Below, piece by piece: positions 1 through 11,350 of a DNA stretch of 28,227 nt; within the stretch, counting starts at the first letter, position 1; the number at the start of each line of letters is the position of its first letter. The stretch is from positions 1 to 28,227 of the forward strand of contig JBDSUJ010000092.1 in NCBI GenBank assembly GCA_039927815.1. Direction: 5' to 3'. The notes under the pieces were generated by a model. That model saw only the letters and a list, made by a program, of their open reading frames with translations, did not search any database and was not told where the DNA came from. A program made the translations under genes and the position numbers. This stretch comes from Croceibacterium_A sp039927815. Lineage in GTDB: Bacteria > Pseudomonadota > Alphaproteobacteria > Sphingomonadales > Sphingomonadaceae.

Positions 1-662
1 GGGCGCCATGCATCGTAGTCGGTCACCATCCCGAGCACCGCATACGGCAGCTCTGCCTCGCGCGCGAGGCGGGCCTCGGGCATGGCCGTCATGCCGATCA
101 CGTCACCGCCCCACGCCTGGTAGAGCAGGCTTTCGGCCCGGGTGGAAAACTGCGGGCCATCGATCGCGACGTAGCAGCCGCCCCGCTTCACCGTCGCACC
201 GGCCAGCTCGGCGGCGTCGGCGGCCAGCTGGCTGAGCCGCGCGCACACCGGCTCCGCCATGCCGACATGAGCGACGATGCCCGGGCCGAAGAACGAGCGT
301 TCGCGTCCGTGGGTGCGGTCGATCACCTGGTCGATGACGATGAATTCGCCTGGCGCCGGCTGGTCGCGCAGCGCGCCGACGGCCGAAACCGCCAGCACAT
401 CGGTCACTCCGCAGCGCTTGAGGACATCGATATTGGCACGATAGTTGACCTGGTTCGGCGCGATAACGTGGCCGGCGCCATGGCGCGCCAGGAACGTCAC
501 CTTGACACCGCCGAGGTGACCCATCGTGACCGGCCCGGACGGCTCACCGAACGGACTGGCGACCGCCAGTTGCTGGACATCTTCAAGCAGGATCAGGTCG
601 TGCAGGCCCGACCCGCCGATCACGCCGATGTGCCAGCCGGACGGGATCGCCGCGCGAGACAC
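1..662 (-). CDS. mtnP: S-methyl-5'-thioadenosine phosphorylase (3' end cut by window)
   Basis: The enzyme cleaves methylthioadenosine with phosphate to adenine and methylthioribose-1-phosphate, feeding methionine and purine salvage in the cytoplasm. Translating the minus strand gives the purine phosphorylase (PNP/MTAP) fold in order: HIGVIGGSGL at the N-terminus (phosphate site), FLARHGAGH, the NYRAN motif, the DQVIDRT stretch, then YVAIDGPQFSTRAE and GMTAMPEARLARE, which are the diagnostic MTAP substrate-binding segments. About 220 of a usual 280-295 residues are inside the window; the C-terminus lies beyond base 1. I chose the GTG at 660-662 because it gives a short natural lead into HIGVIGG and lies 2 bases after the stop of the dehydrogenase gene, suggesting translational coupling; no strong Shine-Dalgarno sequence is visible. 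Family identification is firm; the exact start is less so. Confidence 0.93.
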   Translation of the reverse strand, partial: MSRAAIPSGWHIGVIGGSGLHDLILLEDVQQLAVASPFGEPSGPVTMGHLGGVKVTFLARHGAGHVIAPNQVNYRANIDVLKRCGVTDVLAVSAVGALRDQPAPGEFIVIDQVIDRTHGRERSFFGPGIVAHVGMAEPVCARLSQLAADAAELAGATVKRGGCYVAIDGPQFSTRAESLLYQAWGGDVIGMTAMPEARLAREAELPYAVLGMVTDYDAWR

Positions 663-664
663 GA

Positions 665-1447
665 TCAGCGCGGCGGCATGCGGATGGCGCCGTCGAGCCG
701 CACGCTGGCGCCGTTGAAATACCCGGTCTCGAGCATCAGCATCACCAGCCGGGCGTACTCTTCCGGCTGCCCGAGGCGCTTGGGAAACGGAACCGCGGCG
801 GCAAGCGATTCCTGAGCTTTCTCGGGCAACCCGGCAAGCAGCGGGGTGGCAAAAATGCCGGGCTGGATCGAGTTGATGCGGATACCTTCGGACATGAAGT
901 CGCGCGCGATCGGCAGTGTCATGCCCATCACGGCGGCCTTGGATGCGGCGTAGGCGACTTGGCCGATCTGGCCGTCCTCGGCAGCGACGCTGGAGGTGCA
1001 AACCATCGCGCCCCGCTCGCCGTCTTCGAGCCCGTCCAGAGTCATCATACCCGCGGCCGCTTTCGCGACGCACTGGAAGGTGCCGAGCAGGTTGACCCGG
1101 ATGGTCTTCATGAACAGATCGATCGGAAGATGACTGATCGCCCCGCTGTCGCGATCCCGCCTGACGGTCTTGCCGATTGTGCCGATGCCCGCGCAGCACA
1201 CCAGCACGCGTTCCTGCCCATGCGCCGCACGCGCGCGGACGAATCCCGCGTCGACGGACGCCTCGTCCGAAACATCGACAGTGCACGCTATTCCGCCGAT
1301 GTCACGGGCGACCCGCGCGGCGCGCTCTTCATTGAGGTCGAACAGCGCTACCTTCGCACCAACCGCAGCGAGCGCCCGCGCGGTCGCTTCGCCAAGTCCC
1401 GAGGCGCCCCCGGTGACAACCGCCGCGATGGAGGAATCGATTTTCAT
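665..1447 (-). CDS. SDR-family dehydrogenase, HSD10 / 3-hydroxyacyl-CoA dehydrogenase type 2-like
   Basis: 260-residue classical short-chain dehydrogenase. TGGASGLG at residues 12-19 is the Rossmann dinucleotide motif, Asp37 after beta-2 suggests NAD over NADP, CAGIG stands in for the usual NAG at 85-89, Ser153 with Tyr166-x3-Lys170 (YAASK) forms the catalytic set, and IQPGIFATPLL follows as the PG motif. The long insertion around residues 93-115 and the ending (ETGYFNGASVRLDGAIRM) match the type II 3-hydroxyacyl-CoA dehydrogenase/HSD17B10 group, which oxidises short branched 3-hydroxyacyl-CoAs and some steroids; the substrate here cannot be read from sequence. An upstream in-frame ATG at 1636 would add about 60 unlike residues. 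I prefer the ATG at 1445-1447, preceded by TAGGA at good spacing. It is followed after 2 bases by mtnP and probably shares its transcript. Confidence 0.9.
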   Translation of the reverse strand: MKIDSSIAAVVTGGASGLGEATARALAAVGAKVALFDLNEERAARVARDIGGIACTVDVSDEASVDAGFVRARAAHGQERVLVCCAGIGTIGKTVRRDRDSGAISHLPIDLFMKTIRVNLLGTFQCVAKAAAGMMTLDGLEDGERGAMVCTSSVAAEDGQIGQVAYAASKAAVMGMTLPIARDFMSEGIRINSIQPGIFATPLLAGLPEKAQESLAAAVPFPKRLGQPEEYARLVMLMLETGYFNGASVRLDGAIRMPPR

Positions 1448-1530
1448 GACAATCCTAGCTCTATCATTGGTTTGACTTGCCTCCCTAACCCCCCCTTGTG
1501 AGCGGTCAATAACAGGGTCGAGCCGCCTTC

Positions 1531-1616
1531 GCGCAACATCGTAAAAGTGCAGCCCTGCCACTGCGCAACATCCGGAAATGCAGTCTAAATATGCCGATGT
1601 TGCACCTGCGCAACAG
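1531..1616. promoter_or_regulatory. Operator-like array of GCGCAACATC / GATGTTGC repeats upstream of receptor 1
   Basis: GCGCAACATC occurs at 1531-1540 and again at 1563-1572, an inverted GATGTTGCAC at 1596-1605, and GCGCAACAG at 1608-1616. The second direct copy and the inverted copy form an 8-bp inverted repeat GCAACATC/GATGTTGC, and the last two form GTTGC-N6-GCAAC. Spacing of 32-33 bases (about three helical turns) fits binding by a dimeric or multimeric regulator. The same array recurs at 5321-5406. No known regulator is recognised; function is inferred. Confidence 0.55.
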
Positions 1617-1642
1617 TCGTCCGGCATCGTGTGCACAGGGTG

Positions 1643-1662
1643 ATGGTTCTCATTGAAACCAT
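1643..1662. promoter_or_regulatory. ATGGTT-N8-AACCAT inverted repeat, receptor 1 promoter region
   Basis: A 6-bp perfect inverted repeat conserved at the equivalent site of receptor 2 (5433-5452), where it extends to 7 bp (ATGGTTT/AAACCAT). It lies about 110 bases before the ATG. It could be an operator or overlap the -35 region (TTGAAA); I could not place a convincing -10 box. Confidence 0.45.
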
Positions 1663-1770
1663 ACCGGGGTTAACGCAGGAACAGCCTATTCAGCCGTGCG
1701 CCCACTCTCTCGAATCCTGGCTGTCCAAAATTCGGTTAAAACAAGAATATTACAAAGGGACTGCACCCGC

Positions 1771-4700
1771 ATGAATATTTCACTTTTCCGCAAGCGCGTT
1801 CTCGAGGCGGGCGTGGCCCTGCCCATGGTTGCCATTCTGAGCGTCGGCTTTGCCGCGCCGGCGTCTGCTCAGGCTGTGCCCGCGCGCGCGCCGGGTGCCG
1901 TCACTACCACCGATGCCGACGTCACTCCCGCGATCATCGTGACGGGTTCGCGCATCGCGCGGCCGGACGTCGATTCCCCCATTCCGATCACGTCGATCGC
2001 CGGTGAACGAATCTCCCAGCAAGGCAGGAACAGCATCGGCGACGCGCTGAACGACTTGCCTCAACTGTCCTCGTCATTCTCGCAGCAGAACCCGGGCGCC
2101 GGCGTCGGCATTGCCGGCCTCAATCTGCTCGATCTGCGCGGACTGGGCACGTCACGGACACTGGTGCTGGTCAACGGACGCCGCCATGTTGCCTCGGACA
2201 TTCTCAGTAACGGCGTGTCAGTAGACACTAACACCATCCCCAGCATCATGATCGAACGCGTCGACATCGTCACCGGTGGTAACTCCGCGGTTTACGGTTC
2301 CGATGCGATCGCCGGCGTCGTCAATTTCGTCTTGAAGGATCACTTCGACGGCATCGAGGTGCGCGCTAATTCGGGCATTGCCGATCAAGGCTTCGGCGCC
2401 AATCAGACCATTTCCGCCATTGCCGGCAAGAATTTCGGCGATGGCCGCGGCAATCTGACGATTTCAGGCGAATACTCGCACGCTTCGCGCGTGTTTGCCT
2501 CCCAGATCCCTTGGCTGCGCAGGGTCGATGGCTTCGTCGTCGTCGACAACGACACGTCCGGTTTGCCGAACGGCAGCGACGGGTTTCCGGATCGCATTTT
2601 CTTCCGCGATGTCCGGCTTGCGCAGACCAGCCCGTTCGGCACCGTCGCGATCAACCAGACGCCCAACGCCGCGACTTGCGGCACGGGCATCGCGGCGACG
2701 AATGGGGCGCCATCATCGATCGGCACGCCACCTTCGGCCAATGGCAACCCGTACAACTGCAACTACATTTTCACTGCCGATGGGCGTCTGACGGCGCAGA
2801 CGGGCACCTACACCAGCACCGGTATCCTTCCGACCATCATCGGCGGCAACGGTGCGACCGGACGCGAAGATCGCATTTTATCGGTACTGCCTTTCAACCA
2901 GCGCTACATTTTCAACGCTGTCGGCCATTATGAATTCGCACCCGCCCTTGACGTGTTCTTCGAGGCCAAGTGGGGCCGCTCGCAATCGCAAGGCAACGCC
3001 TCGGGGCCAACCTCCTACTTCGGCCAGCAAACCCAGTTCGACGTGCGTGAAAAGATCCGGCTCGACAATCCGTTCCTGAATCCTGCCGATCGGACGACCC
3101 TGGCCGGTCTCATCCTCGCGTCAAACTGCAACACCAGCTTTACCGCCGCCTGCGCCAACACGACGGGTAGCGGCGCTACGGCGATTACGGGCAACCTCAC
3201 GGCCGCACAACGCGCCCAGGTTGCCGCCGGCACCTATCGCTTCGCTTTGGGCAAGCAGATCTTCGACATGGGCGTGCGTGACGAATTTGCCACGCGAGAC
3301 GTCGCGCGCGGGGTCATCGGCCTGCGAGGTTCGTTCTGGGACGACTGGAAGTATGAAATCGCAGCCAACTACGGCGAGATGAACGAGACGATCGACAAAA
3401 GTGGATATGCCGACAAGCAGCGTTTTGTGCTGTCGATGGACGCTGGGCGTAACCCCGCCACCGGCCAGGTTCAGTGCCGTTCGCAGTTCGACCCGACATC
3501 CGCCACTCAGTATTTCCCGACCACGGGCGCGGCGGCGACCGCAATCGCGGCAGGGCGGCTTGCGGCCGACATCGCCGCCTGCGTGCCATACAACCCGTTC
3601 GGCGATCCCGGCACCAATGCGGCGGCAATCGCTTACTTCCAGTACTTCGAGCACGATACAGCCAAAATTGACCAGCTCGACCTCAGCGGCTTTGTCAGCG
3701 GTTCGACTGAGAAGTGGTTCAGCTTGCCTTACGGCCCGATCAAGTTCGCGCTCGGCGGCGAGTACCGCAAGGAAAACAACGAATATGTCCAAGATGAATA
3801 TGCCGGCAATGGCCTCACCAACGCCTTGGCCGGTCTGAGCTTCAAGGTCGGGCCGTTCGAGGTAAAGGAAGCCTTCGGCGAGATTGAGATCCCGATTCTG
3901 AAGGACTTGCCTTGGACCGAGGAGCTGACGATCAACGGCGCCGCGCGCGTGTCGGACTACAACAGCAGCGCCGGCACCGTCTACACCTACAACTTCGGCG
4001 GCGTCTGGGCCCCCACGCGGGATATCCGCTTCCGGGCGAACTACGGCCGCTCGGTGCGCGCACCGAACCTGCAGGAAACTTCGGGTTCGATCGTGCCGAA
4101 CTTCGCCAACAACTTCCAGGATCCGTGTCGCACAGCCAACATCAGCAGCGGGACGCAGTATCGCGCTGCTAACTGCGCGGCCGATCTTGGGGCGTTGCTC
4201 AGCACCCCCAGCTTCGCCAGCCAGGCGACCTATTCACTAGGCGTCCTGAGCGGCTTTAATCCCAACCTGAATGCGGAAAAGTCCAATTCGTTGACGATCG
4301 GCGCCGTCATCACCCCGCGCTGGCTGCCTCGGTTCATCCTGAGTGTCGATTACTACGATATTGCGGTGAACAACATCATCACCTCATTGACCGCGCAGCA
4401 GATCGCAAACGGCTGTTATGACTTGCCCACAGTGGATAACCAATTCTGCAAGCAGTTCACACGCTTCCGCGGTCCCGGCACGGGGTCGTTCGGCGAAGTA
4501 CCGGGGCAGATCAATTTCAATACGATCAACCAGTCGCCACTGAACTTCGCCAAGCGCATCCGCCGGGGCATAGATACCCAGCTGACCTACAAAGTGCCGC
4601 TGGGTGAGGGCGTGAGCCTGAGCACCAACGTGATTTATACCCATGTGATGAAGACCAGCAACTACGTGAACCCACAGGACCCGAACTTCGAGGACCGGCT

Positions 4701-5088
4701 GCTCGGGGAGTTGGGCTCCCCGAAGGATGAATTCGTGGCGGACCTTGATTTAACGTACCACGAATTCACGCTCGGGTACCGGATGCACTATCTGCCGCCG
4801 ATGTTCGTGAACGCGTACGAGGACTTCAACGCGTTGCAGGATCGTGCGCCGCAGAATGCCGACTACGCTGACATCCAGCGCTACCCGGCCGTGTTCTACC
4901 ACAACTTGCGCTTCCAGTGGGATCTGGAGGACCTTGGCGGGTTCGGTAAGAATGCTCAGTTCTACTTCGGCGCGGACAATGTCCTCAACACCAAGCCGCC
5001 ACTTTCCCTGACGGGTATCGGCGCCGGATCGGTCATCTACGACTTCCGCGGCCGTACGTATTATGCCGGTTTCCGCGTCGGCATTTAA
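1771..5088 (+). CDS. TonB-dependent outer-membrane receptor 1
   Basis: 1105-residue TonB-dependent receptor that would take up a large or scarce ligand across the outer membrane using TonB-ExbBD energy. Residues 1-33 are a signal peptide (KR in the n-region, hydrophobic core, ASA before QA). IIVTGSR at 55-61 is the TonB box. The plug follows with LLDLRGLGTSRTLVLVNGRR, VDTNTIP, IERVDIVTGGNSAVYGSDA and GVVNFVLK, then a long 22-strand-type barrel with many aromatic strand ends and loop cysteines, ending FRGRTYYAGFRVGI. I rejected the ATG at 1696 because the paralogue downstream starts at the matching MNIS and the ribosome-binding site AAAGGGA sits just before 1771. The ligand is unknown: no neighbouring enzyme or sensor gene defines it. 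It is closed by its own terminator. Confidence 0.93.
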   Translation: MNISLFRKRVLEAGVALPMVAILSVGFAAPASAQAVPARAPGAVTTTDADVTPAIIVTGSRIARPDVDSPIPITSIAGERISQQGRNSIGDALNDLPQLSSSFSQQNPGAGVGIAGLNLLDLRGLGTSRTLVLVNGRRHVASDILSNGVSVDTNTIPSIMIERVDIVTGGNSAVYGSDAIAGVVNFVLKDHFDGIEVRANSGIADQGFGANQTISAIAGKNFGDGRGNLTISGEYSHASRVFASQIPWLRRVDGFVVVDNDTSGLPNGSDGFPDRIFFRDVRLAQTSPFGTVAINQTPNAATCGTGIAATNGAPSSIGTPPSANGNPYNCNYIFTADGRLTAQTGTYTSTGILPTIIGGNGATGREDRILSVLPFNQRYIFNAVGHYEFAPALDVFFEAKWGRSQSQGNASGPTSYFGQQTQFDVREKIRLDNPFLNPADRTTLAGLILASNCNTSFTAACANTTGSGATAITGNLTAAQRAQVAAGTYRFALGKQIFDMGVRDEFATRDVARGVIGLRGSFWDDWKYEIAANYGEMNETIDKSGYADKQRFVLSMDAGRNPATGQVQCRSQFDPTSATQYFPTTGAAATAIAAGRLAADIAACVPYNPFGDPGTNAAAIAYFQYFEHDTAKIDQLDLSGFVSGSTEKWFSLPYGPIKFALGGEYRKENNEYVQDEYAGNGLTNALAGLSFKVGPFEVKEAFGEIEIPILKDLPWTEELTINGAARVSDYNSSAGTVYTYNFGGVWAPTRDIRFRANYGRSVRAPNLQETSGSIVPNFANNFQDPCRTANISSGTQYRAANCAADLGALLSTPSFASQATYSLGVLSGFNPNLNAEKSNSLTIGAVITPRWLPRFILSVDYYDIAVNNIITSLTAQQIANGCYDLPTVDNQFCKQFTRFRGPGTGSFGEVPGQINFNTINQSPLNFAKRIRRGIDTQLTYKVPLGEGVSLSTNVIYTHVMKTSNYVNPQDPNFEDRLLGELGSPKDEFVADLDLTYHEFTLGYRMHYLPPMFVNAYEDFNALQDRAPQNADYADIQRYPAVFYHNLRFQWDLEDLGGFGKNAQFYFGADNVLNTKPPLSLTGIGAGSVIYDFRGRTYYAGFRVGI

Positions 5089-5109
5089 TCTCGACGCTCT
5101 GAAACAGGT

Positions 5110-5140
5110 GGGGCCGGAACGCTGTTCCGGCCCCTTTTTT
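5110..5140 (+). terminator. Rho-independent terminator of receptor 1
   Basis: Perfect 11-bp stem (GGGGCCGGAAC pairing with GTTCCGGCCCC) around a GCT loop, followed by six T residues, 22 bases after the stop codon. It separates the two receptor genes into independent transcripts. Confidence 0.93.
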
Positions 5141-5320
5141 ATTCGTAGCCAGCGTTCCATGACCCCAGCGTCCTCTCAATTTCCTCGCATCGGCCCTGGA
5201 CCTCGGCGCGGAAGGCGCGGCGCGCCAGTGGCCCCCAGCGAGACAGACGATGCGTTTAATCGGGATCCTGACCCGTCATGGTCATGAAACAATGCTAAAT
5301 AACGGACCTATGTCGCCCTC

Positions 5321-5406
5321 CCGCAACATCTCAAAAGTGTAGCACGGCCGGAGCGCAACTTCCGAATATATGGTCTAAATCTGACAATGTTGCACCCACG
5401 CAACAG
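5321..5406. promoter_or_regulatory. Operator-like CGCAAC / GTTGC array upstream of receptor 2
   Basis: CGCAACATC at 5322-5330, GCGCAACTTC at 5353-5362, inverted AATGTTGCAC at 5386-5395 and CGCAACAG at 5399-5406, at exactly the spacings of the receptor 1 array. The repeated cores are conserved better than several of the bases between them, as expected for binding sites. Confidence 0.5.
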
Positions 5407-5432
5407 TCGCCGGGCCTCGTGATCGACAGGTT

Positions 5433-5452
5433 ATGGTTTTTATTGAAACCAT
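5433..5452. promoter_or_regulatory. ATGGTTT-N6-AAACCAT inverted repeat, receptor 2 promoter region
   Basis: Perfect 7-bp inverted repeat at the position matching 1643-1662 upstream of receptor 1. The changes between copies preserve at least 6 bp of pairing. Candidate operator; the regulator is unknown. Confidence 0.45.
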
Positions 5453-5558
5453 CTCGGGGTTCACGCAGGAATGCTCCATCAGCGGTGCGCTCGCCACTCT
5501 TGATATCTAGCTGAGCGAACTGGGTTTAAACCGGAAGACCACAAAAGGGACTACCCGC

Positions 5559-8500
5559 ATGAACATCTCTCTTCTCCGCAAGCGCGTTCTCGAAGCCGGC
5601 GTCGCCGTGCCCGTGCTCGCTATGCTGAGCGTCGGATTTGCCGCCCCGGCCTATGCGCAGGACCCGAGCGTGTCACCCGCGCCGCAGTCTGCTGCCCAGG
5701 CCGACGAGCCCGTCATTCTGGTTACCGGCTCTCGGCTGTCCAATCCCAATGGCGTGTCAAACAGCCCCACCGCTTCGGTTAGCGGCGAGGAAGCCGTGGC
5801 GCACGCGGACATTACCGTGGAGACCTTCCTGAACACCCTGCCAGCGGTCAATCCTGCCGGCACTACCACGTCGAACAACCCGCCCAACGGCGGGCAGGCC
5901 AATATCGATCTCCGCGGGCTTGGCTCAAACCGCAACCTGGTATTGATCAATGGCCGGCGCCCGATGGTGTCGGCATCCGACCAGACCGTCGACGTCAACA
6001 CCATTCCGCAAGGCCTGATTGATCGGATCGACGTGATCACCGGCGGCGCGGGCGCGGTCTATGGCGCCGACGCGGTTGCCGGCGTCGTGAACTTCGTCCT
6101 CAAGCGTGACTTCCAAGGCATCGAAGGCCGCGCAACCTATGCCAACACCGGCAACGAGGATGCGCTTGAATGGCAAGCCTCGCTGACAGCGGGTCTCAAT
6201 TTCGGACCTGAGGGGCGTGGCAACATCGCGATCTCGTACGAGCATGCGGCGCGCGATTCGCTCATCAAGTCGGAGCGGCCCTTCTCGCAAAACCACTGCC
6301 ACCACCAGTTTCCTTCCCGAGGGACGGTACGCGCCGACGAATAATGCGCCCACTCAAGCAGCAGTGGATGCGTATTTCGGGCGCTTCGGTGCCCCGGCCG
6401 GTTCGGTTGACGCGAAGGATAGCCTGATCGGCTTCAACCTCAATGGCACCCTGTTCAGCCGCGGTGTGTTCAACAGCCCGGCAGACGTGGTCAACTATCG
6501 CTATCCGATCGACGGCAGTGTCAACAGAACGCTTTATCCGGACGTTTACTCGTACAATTTCGATTTCGTGAACCTGCTGGTGCTGCCGTTAAATCGGGAC
6601 TCGGTGTTCGGGACCGCGCATTACGAACTGACACCGTCGATCGAGGTTTTCGCTCAGGGCCAATGGGCCAACTACACCTCTGCCAGCGGTCTGGCCCCGA
6701 CACCGGTCTCGACCGTCACCGCGGAATCGCTCTCCGGGACGCAGGGAACCCGGGTCAAGACCGCGCTGGTGGTCCCCGGCAAGACTGTCGCGAACCAGTT
6801 GATCATCCCGGTCACCAACCCCTTCATCCCGACCGATTTCCGCGCGTTACTCGCTACCCGCACCGGTGACAACAGCTCGCTGGTCGGATCTGGCGCTACC
6901 GAACCTTTCCTGCTGCGCCAACGCACGCTGGACATCGGACTGCGGCTGGAGGCGTTCGACAGCACTGTCTGGCAGGGCCTTGTGGGCGTCAAGGCCGAGC
7001 TCGCGCCGGGCTGGCGCAGTGAAGCATACTATTCGCGTGGCCGGACCAAGATCGTCGACAATCAGACGGGCAACGTTGACACCCAGCGCCTCCAGGCGCT
7101 GCTCCAGGCACCCGACGGCGGCAACAGCTTGTGCACGGGCGGATTCAATCCGTTCGGCCGCCAGCCGATCAGCCAGGCATGCCGCACTTATCTTGAAGTG
7201 CAAGCGGCGGTCTCAACGACCTTTGAACAGCAGATTGCCCAGGCCTTTGTGTCGGGCGAATTGTTCTCCCTGCCCGGCGGCAAGGCGCAAGCGGTGCTTG
7301 GCGCCGAATACCGCGACTTCAAGTACAACTTCGATCCCGGCGCAGTCGGCGGCCCGATTTCTGGTTTCAACGCCCAGGATCCCGCTGGCGGCACCAATCG
7401 CTTCTACGACGTTTTCGGCGAGCTCGGTCTTCCGCTGGTGAGAGACGCCTCGTGGGCTCAATCGCTCGACTTGAATTTTGGCGCCCGCTACTCGCACAAC
7501 AAGGTCGTCGACACCGTCAAAAAGCTGCCCGGTTCCGAATCCGACTCGTGGGCCTACAAAGCCGAACTGAGCTATCAGCCGATCGACCAGGTCCGGTTCC
7601 GGGCGGGTTATCAGCGCTCTGTCCGCGCGCCGAACTTCGGCGAGCTGTTCGACGCGAGCGGCGACAACCCGCAGTATTTCGACCCCTGCTCGATTACCAG
7701 CACGGCTCGCACTTCCGGTCCCAACGCCGCGAAAATTTCGAGCCTGTGCCTGACGGGCAATTCGAAGAACCCGGACGTGATCGACAATATCACGGTAGCG
7801 CCGGGTTACGTGCAAACGCCCGGCACGCAGGTGGGCCTGGAAGTGGAAGGCAACCCCAACCTGAAGCCGGAAAGCGCCGACACCTTCACGGCGGGCCTCG
7901 TGTTCAGCAACTTCGGCGGCGGCCTGCGCGGTCTGCGCGCCTCGATCGATTACTATAACATCAAGGTAAACGACGTCATTCTGCAACCAGACGCCAACCT
8001 GATTATCGCCAATTGCTATAACTACTTCGGCAACAACCCGACCTACAGCGGCGACAACGCAAGTTGCGGCTACATCGCGCGTGCGGGCGATATTGCCGGT
8101 TTCGGACCGAACTTCTCGAATGATCTCTATTCTGGCGTCAACGCCGGCTACATCCAGACGTCGGGCGTCGATTTCCAGCTGAGCTACGCTACCGCGCTCC
8201 CGTTCATGTCACCCAAGAGCCGGCTCAATTTCGACCTGCTGATGGGCTATCTGATCGAGTTCAAGACCAAGGAACTGGCCGATCAGCCGGCCATCGATTA
8301 TTCGGGGACGGTGTCGGTATTCGGAGCCGGCTTGGGCGCCAGTGCGCCGAAGTGGAAGGCCACGCTCAACACCAACTTGATGTTCAACGAGTGGTTCACG
8401 CTGAATTCGCGCGTCCGCTACATCGATGGGATGGAGAACCGCTACAGCCGCATCTATGTGGGCGAGCAATCGTTCACCGGGACGGACTCGGTGGTTTACG

Positions 8501-8676
8501 TCGACCTGGCCGGCGAATTCCACTTCACCGACGCGCTGACGTTCCGCGTCGGCGTCAACAACGTGTTCGACAAGCAGCCGCCGACTTATGCGCCGAATGT
8601 GCAGTCGGGCACCGACCCGTCGCTGTTCGACGTTATCGGACGGCGTTATTACGCCCAGGCTACGGTGCGGTTCTGA
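5559..8676 (+). pseudogene. TonB-dependent outer-membrane receptor 2, interrupted by a frameshift near 6290
   Basis: Paralogue of receptor 1. Residues 1-33 are nearly the same signal peptide (LEAGVAVP, SVGFAAPAYA before QD), ILVTGSR at 53-59 is the TonB box, and the plug shows NIDLRGLGSNRNLVLINGRR, VDVNTIP, DRIDVITGGAGAVYGADA and GVVNFVLK. The first frame runs to a stop at 6342-6344 but loses receptor character after IKSERPFSQN (about residue 243). The barrel continues in the next frame with TSFLPEGRYAPTNNAPTQAAV to the C-terminus RRYYAQATVRF at 8676. Dropping one base in the AAAACC run at 6289-6294 joins the two into one reading frame of about 1038 residues. This is either a sequencing/assembly indel or a true inactivating mutation; nothing suggests programmed shifting. 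AAAAGGGA precedes the start. Confidence 0.88.
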
Positions 8677-8690
8677 TCACACCTCCAATG

Positions 8691-8721
8691 AAAAGGGCGG
8701 CCCGCGGGCCGCCCTTTTTTT
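8691..8721. terminator. Bidirectional Rho-independent terminator between receptor 2 and clpB
   Basis: GGGCGGCCC pairs with GGGCCGCCC around a GC loop, preceded by AAAA and followed by seven T residues. The flanking A and T runs let it work for receptor 2 on the plus strand and for clpB, which ends at 8742, on the minus strand. Confidence 0.92.
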
Positions 8722-8741
8722 GTTCGCGGTCCGCCAATGGC

Positions 8742-11321
<2,580 letters not shown>

Positions 11322-11350
11322 GGCTGCCCCTCGTTGTTCAACGCCTTTTC

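Larger units (their letters stand above)
1531..1770 (+). repeat. Upstream regulatory region, copy 1 of a duplicated segment (copy 2 at 5321-5558)
   Basis: This stretch aligns with 5321 onward. Bases 1531-1670 match 5321-5460 with a constant offset of 3790 and no gaps, then similarity weakens with small indels before the ribosome-binding site (AAAGGGA at 1754-1760, against AAAAGGGA in copy 2). Similarity resumes strongly in the signal-peptide codons. The 323-base gap 1448-1770 otherwise holds only the start region of the minus-strand dehydrogenase; no extra gene is seen in it. Confidence 0.85.
5321..5558 (+). repeat. Upstream regulatory region, copy 2 (paralogue of 1531-1770)
   Basis: Ungapped match to 1531-1670 over 5321-5460 and patchy similarity from there to the start codon. 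It includes the shared GTCTAAAT, TTGCAC and CGGGGTT blocks. The preceding part of the gap, 5141-5320, holds no gene, repeat or hairpin that I can support. Confidence 0.85.

Noticed and set aside
1531..1616. Regularly spaced short repeats that could suggest a mini CRISPR array
   Set aside because: The units are about 10 bases, one is inverted, and the intervening bases are conserved in the second copy at 5321-5406, unlike spacers.
1448..1636. N-terminal extension of the dehydrogenase to an ATG at 1636
   Set aside because: The added residues are Cys/Arg-rich, unlike the family, and overlap the operator-like array; a good ribosome-binding site precedes 1447.
6280..6345. Programmed frameshift in receptor 2
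   Set aside because: No heptameric slippery site, stop-linked +1 shift signal or downstream stem was evident, and the receptor family is not known to use recoding.
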